From Betaproteobacteria bacterium (GTDB lineage Bacteria; Pseudomonadota; Gammaproteobacteria; Burkholderiales; Casimicrobiaceae): 64,000 nt of DNA. The DNA lies in NCBI GenBank assembly GCA_013298765.1, contig JAAFJA010000013.1, forward strand, positions 1 through 64,000, given 5' to 3'. Below, one piece after another: positions 18,619 through 27,125 of this stretch; positions within the stretch are counted from its first letter, which is position 1, and every line of letters begins with the position of its first letter. The notes below the pieces were generated by a model, which made no database searches, was not told the origin of the DNA, and saw nothing but the letters and a program-made list of their open reading frames with translations. A program made the position numbers and the translations under genes.

Positions 18619-18720
18619 TCGCGCCTCCTCGTGAGCGAAGTTTCGTGAGCGAATGCGCTAACGGAGAGCCGGGCGCAGCGGAGTTTTTGTTATTTGGCGC
18701 TGCGCCGACCGAAGCTATAC

Positions 18721-18903
18721 CTACTCGCCTGCTTTGGTTTCGACCACTTTCTTACCACGATAGAAGCCGGTTGGGCTGATGTGGTGACGACGATGCGTTT
18801 CGCCGGTCGTTGGCTCAACGGCCAGGAACGAAGGCTTAAGGAAGTCGTGAGCGCGATGCATACCGCGTTTTGACGGAGATTTCTTATTTTGCTGAACGGC
18901 CAT
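18721..18903 (-). CDS. rpmF: 50S ribosomal protein L32
   Basis: A 60-aa basic protein beginning [20 protein letters not shown], the standard L32 opening, followed by [17 protein letters not shown]. It lacks the CXXC zinc pairs found in some L32 forms, as is usual for this class. It lies 28 bp downstream of the yceD gene and upstream of plsX, the conserved proteobacterial arrangement. Confidence 0.96.
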   Translation of the reverse strand: MAVQQNKKSPSKRGMHRAHDFLKPSFLAVEPTTGETHRRHHISPTGFYRGKKVVETKAGE

Positions 18904-18931
18904 GATGGGCTCCTAACTGAATCAAACTAAA

Positions 18932-19420
18932 TCAATTGAACTCGTGAACTTTTGGCGATTCGTCCACGCTGCACTTTTCGCAGCGCGGCACATAGGGAAT
19001 CGCCAACAACAATTCGTCTTCTACCAACTCAAGCGCCGAGGTCTTTTCAGTGGCCTCGAGGCTCTCAAAACTCTCTTCTTCCCACGCATCTATCTCTGCT
19101 GCGTCGCGGGCCACGTAAATCGTTGACATCGCATCGACTGGCAACTCAAACCCGACGCTGCACGACTGACAAACTAGCCCCAAACGCCCCTGCACCAGCA
19201 CCGAAAAACTCGGCCGCGCAGCATCACTTCCACCTAAGCCAACCACTTCACCGAACACATCGGCCACCGTGGTTCCGTCTTCCGTCGTTCGGCTCAACAG
19301 CGCCGCGTCCAGCGTGCCACGAATCCTGTAGCCCTGACGCGCGAACTGAAGCGCGGTTTGACGAAAATTCCAGTCGGCTGGCACCGCTTCTCGTTCCGTC
19401 GAAATCTGCTTTGCAGTCAA
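18932..19420 (-). CDS. yceD: DUF177 (YceD-type) protein, probable large-subunit rRNA accumulation factor
   Basis: A 162-aa DUF177 protein. Homologues are needed for 23S rRNA accumulation or ribosome assembly, and the gene nearly always precedes rpmF, as here. Two CXXC pairs (CQSC and CEKC) are visible along with an acidic stretch AWEEESFESLEATE. Start is the ATG at 19420. Upstream is a 214-bp divergent gap toward maf containing copy J of the 84-bp element. Confidence 0.85.
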   Translation of the reverse strand: MTAKQISTEREAVPADWNFRQTALQFARQGYRIRGTLDAALLSRTTEDGTTVADVFGEVVGLGGSDAARPSFSVLVQGRLGLVCQSCSVGFELPVDAMSTIYVARDAAEIDAWEEESFESLEATEKTSALELVEDELLLAIPYVPRCEKCSVDESPKVHEFN

Positions 19421-19529
19421 AGGTTTAGCGATGATTTGGGAAAGCCCGTTATTATAGCCCGGAATCGAGTGTTTTCGCCATTTGCTCGCGATTGGAGTCC
19501 TCGCTCACCTTAGCGGCTAAATTCGGCTA

Positions 19530-19613
19530 ACCCCCGTTGCTATTGGGGAAGCGAGCCTAAACTTCAATCTCGAACGTAAAACTCATAGCCGCCAAGCCCA
19601 AATAATCTTTGGC
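19530..19613. repeat. 84-bp dispersed palindromic element, copy J
   Basis: Left arm CCCCCGTTGCTATTGGGG (19531-19548), exact central TCGA (19570-19573), right arm GCCCAAATAATCTTTGGC (19596-19613). It occupies the divergent gap between yceD and maf. Confidence 0.8.
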
Positions 19614-19634
19614 TTACACGAAGAAACCTATTTT

Positions 19635-20210
19635 GTGTCATCACTCATCCTCGCCTCCACCTCCAAGTACCGGCGCGAACTTCTAACGCGGCTTGGGATT
19701 GCGTTTGAATGCGCCTCGCCCGCGATTGTTGAGGTTCAGCGCGACGACGAATCGCCGCTTGATAACTGCCGCCGACTCGCTTTGGAAAAAGCCCTGGACG
19801 TGGCGGCGCGCAATCCAAAATCAGTGGTGATCGGGTCAGATCAAGTACTCGATTTAGACGGCGAAGCGCTCTCTAAACCGGGGGATCACGCCAACGCGTT
19901 CGCACAGTTGAAGCGCTGCCAGGGCCGAAAGCTCATCTGCTACACCGCGCTCGCCGTCGTCGCGCCGGGGCATGCGTCCAGAATCGATGTGATTCCCACC
20001 ACAATCACCTATCGAAACCTGCCTGACGCAGAACTTGAGGCCTACCTGTCGCGCGAAAAGCCCTACGACGCCGCTGGATCGGTCAAAGTCGAAACCTCGG
20101 GGATTGCGCTTTTGTCGTCGATCACGAGCGACGACCCCACGGCGATCATCGGTCTGCCATTAATTCGCTTGGTTGACTTCCTGCGTGAACTTCGCGTACT
20201 CGGCGCTTAG
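19635..20210 (+). CDS. Maf/YceF-family nucleotide pyrophosphatase
   Basis: House-cleaning enzyme that hydrolyses unusual nucleoside triphosphates; the YceF branch prefers 7-methyl-GTP. The N-terminal motif LILASTSKYRRELLTRLG, the SDQVLDLDGEALSKPG loop and KPYDAAGSVKVE are family hallmarks. It is 191 aa long with a GTG start at 19635. In related genomes a YceF-type gene lies next to the yceD-rpmF cluster, supporting that subfamily. The RsmI-like methylase follows 18 bp downstream. Confidence 0.88.
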   Translation: MSSLILASTSKYRRELLTRLGIAFECASPAIVEVQRDDESPLDNCRRLALEKALDVAARNPKSVVIGSDQVLDLDGEALSKPGDHANAFAQLKRCQGRKLICYTALAVVAPGHASRIDVIPTTITYRNLPDAELEAYLSREKPYDAAGSVKVETSGIALLSSITSDDPTAIIGLPLIRLVDFLRELRVLGA

Positions 20211-20228
20211 GAATTGAGGGACATCGCA

Positions 20229-20939
20229 ATGGTCGGCACGCTCTATCTCATTCCAAACTTGTTGGGCGTTGCGCCGCCTTCGACGGTGTTACCGCAAACG
20301 ACGATTGCACACGCAGAGCGTATCAAACACTTCGTCGTGGAAACACCTAAAGTCGCGCGCGCCTTTCTCAAAGCGCTATCGCCCGAACGCGTGATCGCAG
20401 ACATTCACATGATCGCGTGCAACGAACAATACGCCCGCGAACAATGCCTCGCCCGCCTGCGCGAAGGTTTCGACGTGGGCGTCATCTCCGATGCCGGTTG
20501 CCCCGGAATGGCAGATCCTGGTGCCGTCTTCGTTGCGGCCGCCCACCAAGCAAAGATCAAAGTAGTGCCCTTGGTGGGCCCCTCCTCACTCTTGCTTGGG
20601 CTGATGGCGAGCGGCATGAACGGCCAACAGCTCGCCTTTCACGGCTACTTGCCCGCAAAAGCCGACGAGCGCGCGGCGGCGTTGAAGTCGCTCGATCAGA
20701 TCATCAAAAAAACTGGTGCAACTCAAGTCTTCATTGAAACACCGTATCGAAACGCAGCGATACTGGAAGCCATTCGCGCCAATGTGTCAGGAACCACGGC
20801 GCTCTGCGTCGCGCAGAACCTTGCCAGCGAAGGCGAGCGAATCATTTCGAAATCGTTGAACGCATGGAGCGCAGCAGATTTTGAACGTGTGAGCGCGAAA
20901 GACCCTGCCTTGTTTTTGCTTGGGACGTTTGGGCAGTAG
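20229..20939 (+). CDS. RsmI-like SAM-dependent methyltransferase (short tetrapyrrole-methylase family)
   Basis: A 236-aa methylase of the RsmI/tetrapyrrole-methylase fold. The reading GTLYLIPNLLG at the start, GVISDAGCPGMADPG (SAM loop) and VPLVGPSSLLLGLMASG match the short RsmI paralogue common in betaproteobacteria rather than full-length RsmI (about 280 aa), so the rRNA target is uncertain. The ATG at 20229 is preceded by GAGGG eight bases upstream, which decides the start against an in-frame TTG at 20214. Likely co-transcribed with maf. Confidence 0.82.
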   Translation: MVGTLYLIPNLLGVAPPSTVLPQTTIAHAERIKHFVVETPKVARAFLKALSPERVIADIHMIACNEQYAREQCLARLREGFDVGVISDAGCPGMADPGAVFVAAAHQAKIKVVPLVGPSSLLLGLMASGMNGQQLAFHGYLPAKADERAAALKSLDQIIKKTGATQVFIETPYRNAAILEAIRANVSGTTALCVAQNLASEGERIISKSLNAWSAADFERVSAKDPALFLLGTFGQ

Positions 20940-21064
20940 CGGCATTATTACCTTGAATCTTGAATGCGGATTTGGCATAAACCGCGTTACACCGACGAAA
21001 GTGCTACGCGGCTCTTGGGCAGAGGAATGTGGAGTTGCGAGTAGGCCATAGCCCCGAGGAACTT

Positions 21065-21901
21065 ATGACTCAGAAGACCAGAACAGAAGTCGTCAGATGG
21101 TTACTTTCTCTACACCCATTGTGGAGCTTAGTCGTCGGAGTTTTTTTAGGCGCAGCAGTCGGGTACCACAACGGCGGGCACCTTTCGAAGGAGTATCTGG
21201 GTCTTTTCGTGGGAAGCATCACTGCGAGTGGAGCGCTCCTCGGCATCCTACTCGGTGGGCATTACCAGCGGGAGCGTATGCAAATCGAAATAAGGGAGAG
21301 TCGTGATCGCGAAGAGCGCGAACGGCAAGAGGCTCGAAGGCAAAGGTTGGAAGAGCATGCGGCAAGCCGAGCGGAGCGTGAGTTCGATAAGCAATCAGAG
21401 GTCTTTATGGAAGTGGTCGACGGATTGAGAAGTGTTTCAGGCAAAGCCAGTCAGCTATTTGCCCCAAAGATCGAGGCTAACGTAGCGTACAAAGATTTTG
21501 AGGAATGCTTTGCCGCAATTCCAAAGGCGCGTCTTTTTGCGTCTGGAGAACTTCTTGAACTTCTCGTATCGATCGAGACACAGCGCCTAAAGTTTCTACT
21601 CGACGCGAACGAAAACGTCTACCGGATCAGGACGCTCGAAGCGCAGTATCAGTCCGCGAAAACTGCGCTCGAAAAATCCAAGGATCTCGAGCATCTGCAC
21701 CTGGTCAAGTCTGCACAGGAGCATGTCGTAGCCGCATGTAACACCGCGAGAAATGACTCGAAGGAGATTCTTCTGTCACTCATCAAATGTTGCGGCCTCG
21801 CTATCGACGCGATGAGGATTGCGCTCGAAGAAAGCCGACCGAGAGTTTTTAGTCCAAGCAACGCCTTGATTTCATCCGAAACTGCCCTTCGCACCGACTA
21901 A
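21065..21901 (+). CDS. Membrane-anchored coiled-coil protein of unknown function
   Basis: Not recognised. The product (278 aa from the ATG at 21065, preceded by CGAGGA) has two hydrophobic segments near the N-terminus (LWSLVVGVFLGAAVGY and LGLFVGSITASGALLGILLG). A highly charged coiled coil (QRERMQIEIRESRDREERER) and a helical cytoplasmic tail follow. An in-frame GTG at 21029 is an alternative start. It stands beside tRNA-Leu, and its base use is more AT-rich than that of maf, so it could be acquired, but there is no integrase. Confidence 0.6.
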   Translation: MTQKTRTEVVRWLLSLHPLWSLVVGVFLGAAVGYHNGGHLSKEYLGLFVGSITASGALLGILLGGHYQRERMQIEIRESRDREERERQEARRQRLEEHAASRAEREFDKQSEVFMEVVDGLRSVSGKASQLFAPKIEANVAYKDFEECFAAIPKARLFASGELLELLVSIETQRLKFLLDANENVYRIRTLEAQYQSAKTALEKSKDLEHLHLVKSAQEHVVAACNTARNDSKEILLSLIKCCGLAIDAMRIALEESRPRVFSPSNALISSETALRTD

Positions 21902-21918
21902 TGGGCGGAGGCGGCCCG

Positions 21919-22012
21919 TGGTGCCCGGGACCGGAATCGAACCGGTACGCCCCTTATGCAGGTAAGCGGCGGATTTTAAGTCCGCTGTGTCTACCAATTT
22001 CACCACCCGGGC
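21919..22012 (-). tRNA. tRNA-Leu (anticodon UAA)
   Basis: On the minus strand GCCCGGG pairs with CCCGGGC, a CCA tail is encoded at 21919-21921, the variable arm is long and the anticodon loop CTTAAAA gives UAA. The T loop GGTTCGATTCC is standard. Confidence 0.95.
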
Positions 22013-22173
22013 AGATGCGCGAACTCGACAAATCACATTCTAGCGACACGACGACAGCGCTCGGTAGCGCCATTGGCGTCACGACGCGATTTCGGGGGTA
22101 GTGCATTCTTCCCGACGACGAGAGAGAGTCAGCGAAAGCCTTCCCCTTTAACGATTTTTGCGAGCATTGCACC

Positions 22174-22515
22174 ATGCCTAGACTCGAAATCATCGAAGAC
22201 GAAATCGCGCGTCATCTCACAGAGGCCGCAAAATCTGGTGAGCTCCGTGCCGCCCCTAGCTACGGCAAACCGCTTCCTGTGGATGATGGTTGGAACGAGA
22301 CGCCAGACGAGTTTCGAATGGCGTTCAAAGCGCTGAAGGGTTCAGGCTTTGTACCGCCTGAAATCGAAGCCTTTCATGAGCGCTCGCGCCTGCGTCAGCG
22401 CGTTCAAGCGTGCAACGATAGCGACGAACGCAAGCGCCTTGCTTCTGAGCTCTCGTCGCTCGAACAAAAGATCGCGCTAAGGCTTGAGGGTATGCGCGAT
22501 CACGGAAGTATTTGA
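22174..22515 (+). CDS. DUF1992 (DnaJ-homologue subfamily C28-like conserved domain) protein
   Basis: A 113-aa protein matching the DUF1992 pattern: IEDEIARHLTEAAKSGELR, then GKPLPVDD and EFRMAFKALKGSGFVPPEIE. The domain also occurs in eukaryotic DNAJC28 proteins, without a J domain here. Molecular role unknown. It stands alone between tRNA-Leu and the convergent smpB gene. Confidence 0.8.
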   Translation: MPRLEIIEDEIARHLTEAAKSGELRAAPSYGKPLPVDDGWNETPDEFRMAFKALKGSGFVPPEIEAFHERSRLRQRVQACNDSDERKRLASELSSLEQKIALRLEGMRDHGSI

Positions 22516-22544
22516 CGTCGAATGCACGGGCTGAGCAGGCTCAG

Positions 22545-23000
22545 CTACTCATCTCGCTTAGACTTCTTCATCGCCGCCTGCGCCTCACGGGCGTTCTCGC
22601 GATCCTTGATCGAATCGCGTTTATCGTGATCTTTCTTGCCTTTAGCGAGCCCGATTTCGAGCTTGATATTGCTGCCCTTCCAGTGCAGGTTGACTGGAAC
22701 CAAGGTGTAGCCGCGCTCTTTGACTTTCCCGATCAGTTTGTTGATTTCCGCGCGATGCAGTAGACAGCGACGTGACCGTGTGGGATCGGGTTTCACGTGC
22801 GTTGAGGCGCTAACGAGCGGCGAGATCGTCGCGCCCACGAGATACACCTGCGAACGCATCACGCGCACATAGGCCTCCTTGATGTGCACGCGTCCCGCGC
22901 GGATCGATTTCACTTCCCAGCCTTCGAGTTCGAGTCCCGCTTGGAAGCGGTCTTCGATGAAATAGTCGAAGAAGGCTTTTTTGTTGTCAACGATACTCAT
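22545..23000 (-). CDS. smpB: SsrA-binding protein
   Basis: Binds tmRNA and delivers it to stalled ribosomes in trans-translation. The 151-aa sequence shows [32 protein letters not shown] and the basic C-terminal tail rich in KKSK and [14 protein letters not shown], all typical. No ssrA gene is visible in the window. It converges on the DUF1992 gene; lrgB lies just upstream on the same strand. Confidence 0.96.
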   Translation of the reverse strand: MSIVDNKKAFFDYFIEDRFQAGLELEGWEVKSIRAGRVHIKEAYVRVMRSQVYLVGATISPLVSASTHVKPDPTRSRRCLLHRAEINKLIGKVKERGYTLVPVNLHWKGSNIKLEIGLAKGKKDHDKRDSIKDRENAREAQAAMKKSKRDE

Positions 23001-23042
23001 CGCCTGAATTTTACGGGCGTTGTATCGGCCCTCACCTCACGC

Positions 23043-23762
23043 TCAGCTAATCCACTTTGCCGCCCACGGCAACACGAGCGAGGCAAGGATGCCGTGAAGG
23101 CCAAGTGCGAGGCCCGCAAACGCACCTGCTTCGGCGCTCACCAGATAGGCGCGCGCAGTGCCGATGCCGTGTGCGTTTGCGCCAAGTGAGAAGCCGCGAA
23201 TGGTCATGCTTTTGATCCCGAGCCAATCAAAGATTACTTTTCCTGACGCTGCGCCGACGATCCCCGTGACGATGCAGAACACCGCCGAGAGCGTGGGGAT
23301 ACCACCGATCGCTTCGCTGATCCCCATCGCAATCGGCGCGGTTACCGTTTTCGGAATGAGCGAAGCGACACTCGCGGGCGACGCGCCCAGAAGCGTAGCG
23401 AGCGCAATCGCTACCGCGAGTGTTGCCGTCGCCCCCGCAATCAATCCAATGACGAGAGCAACTGCGTTTCGCCGGAGGGCGGCGATGCGTTCGAAAAAAG
23501 GCACCGCAAGCGCAACGGTGGCGGTGCCCAACAAGAAGTGCACAAACTGCGCGCCTTCAAAATAGGTTTTGTACGGCGTTTGCGTAGCCCACAACAGCAC
23601 AGCGATGATGCTCATTGCAATCAGCACAGGATTGGCAAGCGGGTGAAACTCCGCGCGGGCGGCAATGACCATGCCGATTTGGTAGGCGACGAGCGTGAGC
23701 GTAAGCCCCAAAAGTGGCGTTGCTGAGAGATAAACCCAGATACGAAACAGCTCGTCACTCAT
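23043..23762 (-). CDS. lrgB: LrgB-family inner-membrane protein
   Basis: A 239-aa polytopic protein of the LrgB/CidB family, in which LrgA/LrgB pairs are linked to murein-hydrolase control or to small-metabolite transport. The GMVIAARAEFHPLANPVLIAM and SLIPKTVTAPIAMGISEAIGG segments are characteristic, as is the GIGTARAYLVSAEAGAFAGLALGLHG end. Its start overlaps the end of lrgA by four bases (ATGA), a translationally coupled pair. Confidence 0.85.
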   Translation of the reverse strand: MSDELFRIWVYLSATPLLGLTLTLVAYQIGMVIAARAEFHPLANPVLIAMSIIAVLLWATQTPYKTYFEGAQFVHFLLGTATVALAVPFFERIAALRRNAVALVIGLIAGATATLAVAIALATLLGASPASVASLIPKTVTAPIAMGISEAIGGIPTLSAVFCIVTGIVGAASGKVIFDWLGIKSMTIRGFSLGANAHGIGTARAYLVSAEAGAFAGLALGLHGILASLVLPWAAKWIS

Positions 23763-24154
23763 GAACGTGACTCGTCGGTGTCACCCGCTCCAGCAGTCGT
23801 CTTGGGCGATTTTGGGAGCAACTTTTCGCCCACCCATGCTGTGGTTGCGAGACCGATCCATGTTGAAACAAGAATGGCTACGATGATCGCAAGGCCATCT
23901 TGCCGCAATTCTTTGAGATACAACACAACGCCCACGCCTGCTGGCACAAAGAGGAGCGATAAATGCGGTAGCAGCGCCCCGGCGGCCGCCTTGAGCGGTT
24001 CACGAAGCAGCGGCACAGCCCAAAGCGCAATAGCCGCCAGCACAAATCCGACGATCGGGCCAGCAATCGGAAGACTCAAGCCCCGCGAAACTGCTTCACC
24101 TGCGAGTTGGAGCAAGAGGAGCAACGTGAATCCGCGAAGAATGGGGCTATCCAT
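23759..24154 (-). CDS. lrgA: LrgA/CidA-family inner-membrane protein
   Basis: The product is 131 aa with about four membrane helices, the usual size. LQLAGEAVSRGLSLPIAGPIVGFVL and LLFVPAGVGVVLY are family motifs. The frame stays open far upstream, to 24391, but that part lacks the family sequence and runs against the opposite-strand ratA gene; the ATG at 24154 (MDSPILRGF) fits the family. Coupled to lrgB by a 4-bp overlap. Confidence 0.83.
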   Translation of the reverse strand: MDSPILRGFTLLLLLQLAGEAVSRGLSLPIAGPIVGFVLAAIALWAVPLLREPLKAAAGALLPHLSLLFVPAGVGVVLYLKELRQDGLAIIVAILVSTWIGLATTAWVGEKLLPKSPKTTAGAGDTDESRS

Positions 24155-24326
24155 AGGACTTAGGGCAAAGTGCAAATGTGGAACAACTGTATTGCCGGGC
24201 GCAATCGGGAGAGCGTAGGCGCATACCGAGCTGGCCCCCGGCAGCGCTTGTATACGCGCATCGCGCACGCAAATCCCGCATTGCAGTCTACTCGATGAAA
24301 TAATGGCGAGAAGACCGCGAATTCCA

Positions 24327-24752
24327 ATGAAACACGTTATCCGCTCAATTCTTGTCCCGCATAGCGCTGAAAAAATGTATGCGTTGGTCAATGATGTCGC
24401 CTCATACCCGAAGTTTCTGCCTTGGTGCGGCGGCGCGGCGGTGCTCGCTCAAACTGAGCAGATGATGAAAGCGCGTGTAGATATCGCCTATCTCGGATTG
24501 CAGCAGAGTTTCACGACCCAGAACGCGCTTGAACCTAACAAGCGAATTGATCTGAAACTGGTGAGCGGCCCCTTTTCTAAGCTCACCGGCGAGTGGCGCT
24601 TCACGCAGCTCGGCGATGTTGGCTGCAAAGTAGAGTTCGAATTGCACTACGCGTTTGAGGGTGTGCTCGAGCTGTTGGTCGCGCCTGTGTTCGACCGCAT
24701 TGCGGCGAGCTTTGTGGATGCGTTTGTAAAGCGTGCCGATGTGTTGTATTGA
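24327..24752 (+). CDS. ratA: RatA-family START/SRPBCC-domain protein (ubiquinone-binding Coq10 type)
   Basis: A 141-aa single-domain SRPBCC protein. SILVPHSAEKMYALVNDVASYPKFLPWC is the hallmark of the RatA/Coq10 group, thought to bind ubiquinone; E. coli RatA was also reported as a toxin blocking 70S formation. The start at 24327 fits homologues; an ATG at 24303 is in frame. The next gene, rnfH, starts 41 bp after its stop, and smpB is nearby, the usual neighbourhood. Confidence 0.88.
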   Translation: MKHVIRSILVPHSAEKMYALVNDVASYPKFLPWCGGAAVLAQTEQMMKARVDIAYLGLQQSFTTQNALEPNKRIDLKLVSGPFSKLTGEWRFTQLGDVGCKVEFELHYAFEGVLELLVAPVFDRIAASFVDAFVKRADVLY

Positions 24753-24793
24753 GGCCATCCCGCGAGCGCCAGGTAGTGGTCTTCGCAAGCATC

Positions 24794-25147
24794 ATGAAGA
24801 AAGAAACTTTGATTCAAATTGAAATCGTGAGCGCGTACGCAGACCGCATTGCACGCGAAACGCTCCGCGTGCAGCACGGCGTCACGCTTGGCGAAGCGCT
24901 CGCAACGTCGGCGGGTGAGCTTGCCCAACAAGCCGCGAAAACGCTCGAATCCGTGGCGCACGTCGCAGACAGCAATGTGGGTATTTGGGGACGCCGCGTG
25001 CTGGCGGACGCTCCACTGAACGACGGTGATCGCATAGAGATTTATCGTGAGGTGACGGCGGACGCAAAATCAGCGCGACTCGCACGTGCGCGTGAGCAAG
25101 GCTACCGTTGGCAGGGTCGAACGCGTCGCGCGGCCAGCGCGAAGTAA
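24794..25147 (+). CDS. rnfH: RnfH-family (UPF0125) protein
   Basis: A 117-aa member of the ubiquitin-like RnfH family of unknown molecular role, nearly always downstream of ratA. IQIEIVSAYADR at the start and NVGIWGRRVLADAPLNDGDRIEIYR are the conserved parts; the basic C-terminus (RWQGRTRRAASAK) is variable in the family. The frame is open farther upstream; the ATG at 24794 places the conserved strand at the N-terminus. Confidence 0.87.
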   Translation: MKKETLIQIEIVSAYADRIARETLRVQHGVTLGEALATSAGELAQQAAKTLESVAHVADSNVGIWGRRVLADAPLNDGDRIEIYREVTADAKSARLARAREQGYRWQGRTRRAASAK

Positions 25148-25187
25148 AAAAAGCGCGCAGAATAGACGTTAAAGCTTTTTCGTTCCA

Positions 25188-25271
25188 CCCCAATTTAAAC
25201 AGGGTTTAGCGGATAGAAAACTCTTTTTCGACATGCTGAATTATTGTTATCTAGCCCTAACAAATTCTGGC
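25188..25271. repeat. 84-bp dispersed palindromic element, copy H
   Basis: Left arm CCCCAATTTAAACAGGGT (25188-25205), exact central TCGA (25228-25231), right arm GCCCTAACAAATTCTGGC (25254-25271). It fills the convergent gap between rnfH and trmJ and ends two bases before the trmJ stop codon. Confidence 0.87.
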
Positions 25272-25273
25272 AT

Positions 25274-26065
25274 CTATTGTTTTTTATGTGAGTCGGACCG
25301 TGTATTTGGTTTGGCCGACGGCGAGAGCGACTCAAGCGTGCGAAAAATGCCGCGAAAGATGTCTACCTCTTCTCGCTCAAGGCGTGTCCGAGCGAAAAGA
25401 CGCCGCAGTCTTGGGAAGAGCCGCTTCGGGTTTTCAGGATTGAAAAAGCCAGACACGGTGAGCGCGTGCTGCATATGCACGAACAAGCGCTCGATTTCTT
25501 CTTGTGTGGCAGGCTGAAACTGCGAGGCGGGGTATCCCGCCGTGAGCCCCGCCGCCATTCGAAGCTCATAGGCAAACACCTGCACCGCGCTTCCGAGATT
25601 CAACGATGAATAGGCAGCGTTAGCCGGTATGTAGGCAAGCGTTTGGCAGAGCGCTACCTCCGCATTGGTCATGCCACTCATCTCGCAACCGAAAACGATT
25701 GCCACTTTGCCATTCGCCGACTGAGCGATGGCCTCAGCGCAGGCGCTACGCACATCCCTGGTTTCACCCACGAAATCACGTCCGCGCGCCGATGAGCCCA
25801 CCACGTAAACACAGTCCGCGATCGCATCGGTAAGTGCGCCAAAGATGCGGGCCTGGTGTAGCACGTCGGTCGCTCCGCTCGCGCGTGCGGTTGCGATTTC
25901 GCTCGGAAACGTGTCAGGATTGACCAAGCGTAGGTCGGAAAGCCCCATCGTTTTCATCGCTCGCGCTACCGCACCGATGTTGCCGGGGTGCGAGGTATGC
26001 GATAACACGATGACCACTTCGTTGAGTGGGCTCCTCGCGAGGCTCGGGCCGTTAAAATCTGTCAT
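25274..26065 (-). CDS. trmJ: tRNA (cytidine/uridine-2'-O-)-methyltransferase TrmJ
   Basis: SPOUT-fold 2'-O-methylase acting on nucleotide 32 of tRNAs. The opening VVIVLSHTSHPGNIGAVARAMKTMG, the middle VGSSARGRDF and the knot sequence VAIVFGCEMSGMTNAEV with YSSLNLGSAVQVFAYELR identify it. Length 263 aa. Divergent from suhB with only 26 bp between the starts, a common betaproteobacterial arrangement. Confidence 0.93.
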   Translation of the reverse strand: MTDFNGPSLARSPLNEVVIVLSHTSHPGNIGAVARAMKTMGLSDLRLVNPDTFPSEIATARASGATDVLHQARIFGALTDAIADCVYVVGSSARGRDFVGETRDVRSACAEAIAQSANGKVAIVFGCEMSGMTNAEVALCQTLAYIPANAAYSSLNLGSAVQVFAYELRMAAGLTAGYPASQFQPATQEEIERLFVHMQHALTVSGFFNPENPKRLFPRLRRLFARTRLEREEVDIFRGIFRTLESLSPSAKPNTRSDSHKKQ

Positions 26066-26091
26066 TCGCTCTTTCCAAAAATTCGACCACT

Positions 26092-26883
26092 ATGCACCCG
26101 ATGCTAAACACGGCAGTCAAAGCCGCACGCAAAGCCGCCGACATTATTTCGTACGGCGCGCGAAACCTTGATCGCATCACCATCGATAACAAGGGCCCGG
26201 GTGACTACGTGAGCGAAATTGATCGCAACGCAGAAGCCGCAATCGTCGATGTGCTGCTCGAAGCGTATCCAAACCACGGAATCATTGCTGAAGAAGGCAG
26301 CGGCACAAGCCGAGGCAATTCCGCGAGCGACTTCATTTGGATAATCGATCCGCTCGATGGGACGACCAATTTTTTGCATGGCGTCCCGCAATACTGCGTG
26401 TCGATTGCACTGCGAGAAAAGGGTCTCCTCACCCAGGCTGTTATTTACGATCCGTCGCGAAACGACTTGTTTACTGCGTCGCGGGGCGCGGGCGCGTATC
26501 TCAATAACCGCCGAATTCGCGTGTCGAAGCAATTGCGGTTACGCGATTCACTCATCGGCACCGGCTTCCCATTTCGCGATGGCGCTGCGTTTGACGACTA
26601 TCTTGTGCAGCTCAAAAATCTGATGCCAAAGTGCGCCGGGTTGCGCCGCCCAGGTGCCGCCGCGCTTGATCTTGCCTACGTTGCCGCTGGTTTCTTCGAT
26701 GGATTTTGGGAAATGAAGCTCAATCAGTGGGACATGGCAGCCGGAGCGTTGTTGATTCAGGAAGCCGGCGGACTCGTCACGGGCATCGACGGCGAAGATT
26801 CATACATGGATAGCGGCTCAATCGTTGCAGCAACGCCGAAAATTTTCCCTGAATTGTTGAAAGTGCTTCAGACCAAAAACTAG
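26092..26883 (+). CDS. suhB: Inositol-1-monophosphatase family protein SuhB
   Basis: Metal-dependent phosphatase of the IMPase fold; in E. coli SuhB also joins the rRNA antitermination complex. Metal-binding motifs are present: EEGS (GIIAEEGSG), DPLDGTTNFLHG and WDMAAGALLIQEAGG. Length 263 aa, start ATG at 26092 (MHPMLNTAVKAARKAADII). Divergent from trmJ. Confidence 0.94.
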   Translation: MHPMLNTAVKAARKAADIISYGARNLDRITIDNKGPGDYVSEIDRNAEAAIVDVLLEAYPNHGIIAEEGSGTSRGNSASDFIWIIDPLDGTTNFLHGVPQYCVSIALREKGLLTQAVIYDPSRNDLFTASRGAGAYLNNRRIRVSKQLRLRDSLIGTGFPFRDGAAFDDYLVQLKNLMPKCAGLRRPGAAALDLAYVAAGFFDGFWEMKLNQWDMAAGALLIQEAGGLVTGIDGEDSYMDSGSIVAATPKIFPELLKVLQTKN

Positions 26884-27125
26884 CGAAGCCCAAGCGGAGA
26901 GCGTTGCCTGCAGCACAAAAAACAAAGCCCCTCTGCGAAGGCGTCGGGCTGTGTGCGAAGACGCAGGTTGCCCCCGCTTTTATTCCGCTTTCATCACGCA
27001 GCGTTACACAAGACGAAAATGTTGGATAAGCAGGTGCGTATCACGATTTTTCTCCGCCGAAGCGCGAGAGGGAGCTGCGTAGTAGCGCGTTGCAAAAGCG
27101 CAGCATTCGTTACGGAGGGTTCGGC

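Noticed and set aside
26927-26951. Terminator after suhB (AGCCC ... GGGCT)
   Set aside because: The stem is only about five bases with a long loop and there is no T-run after it.
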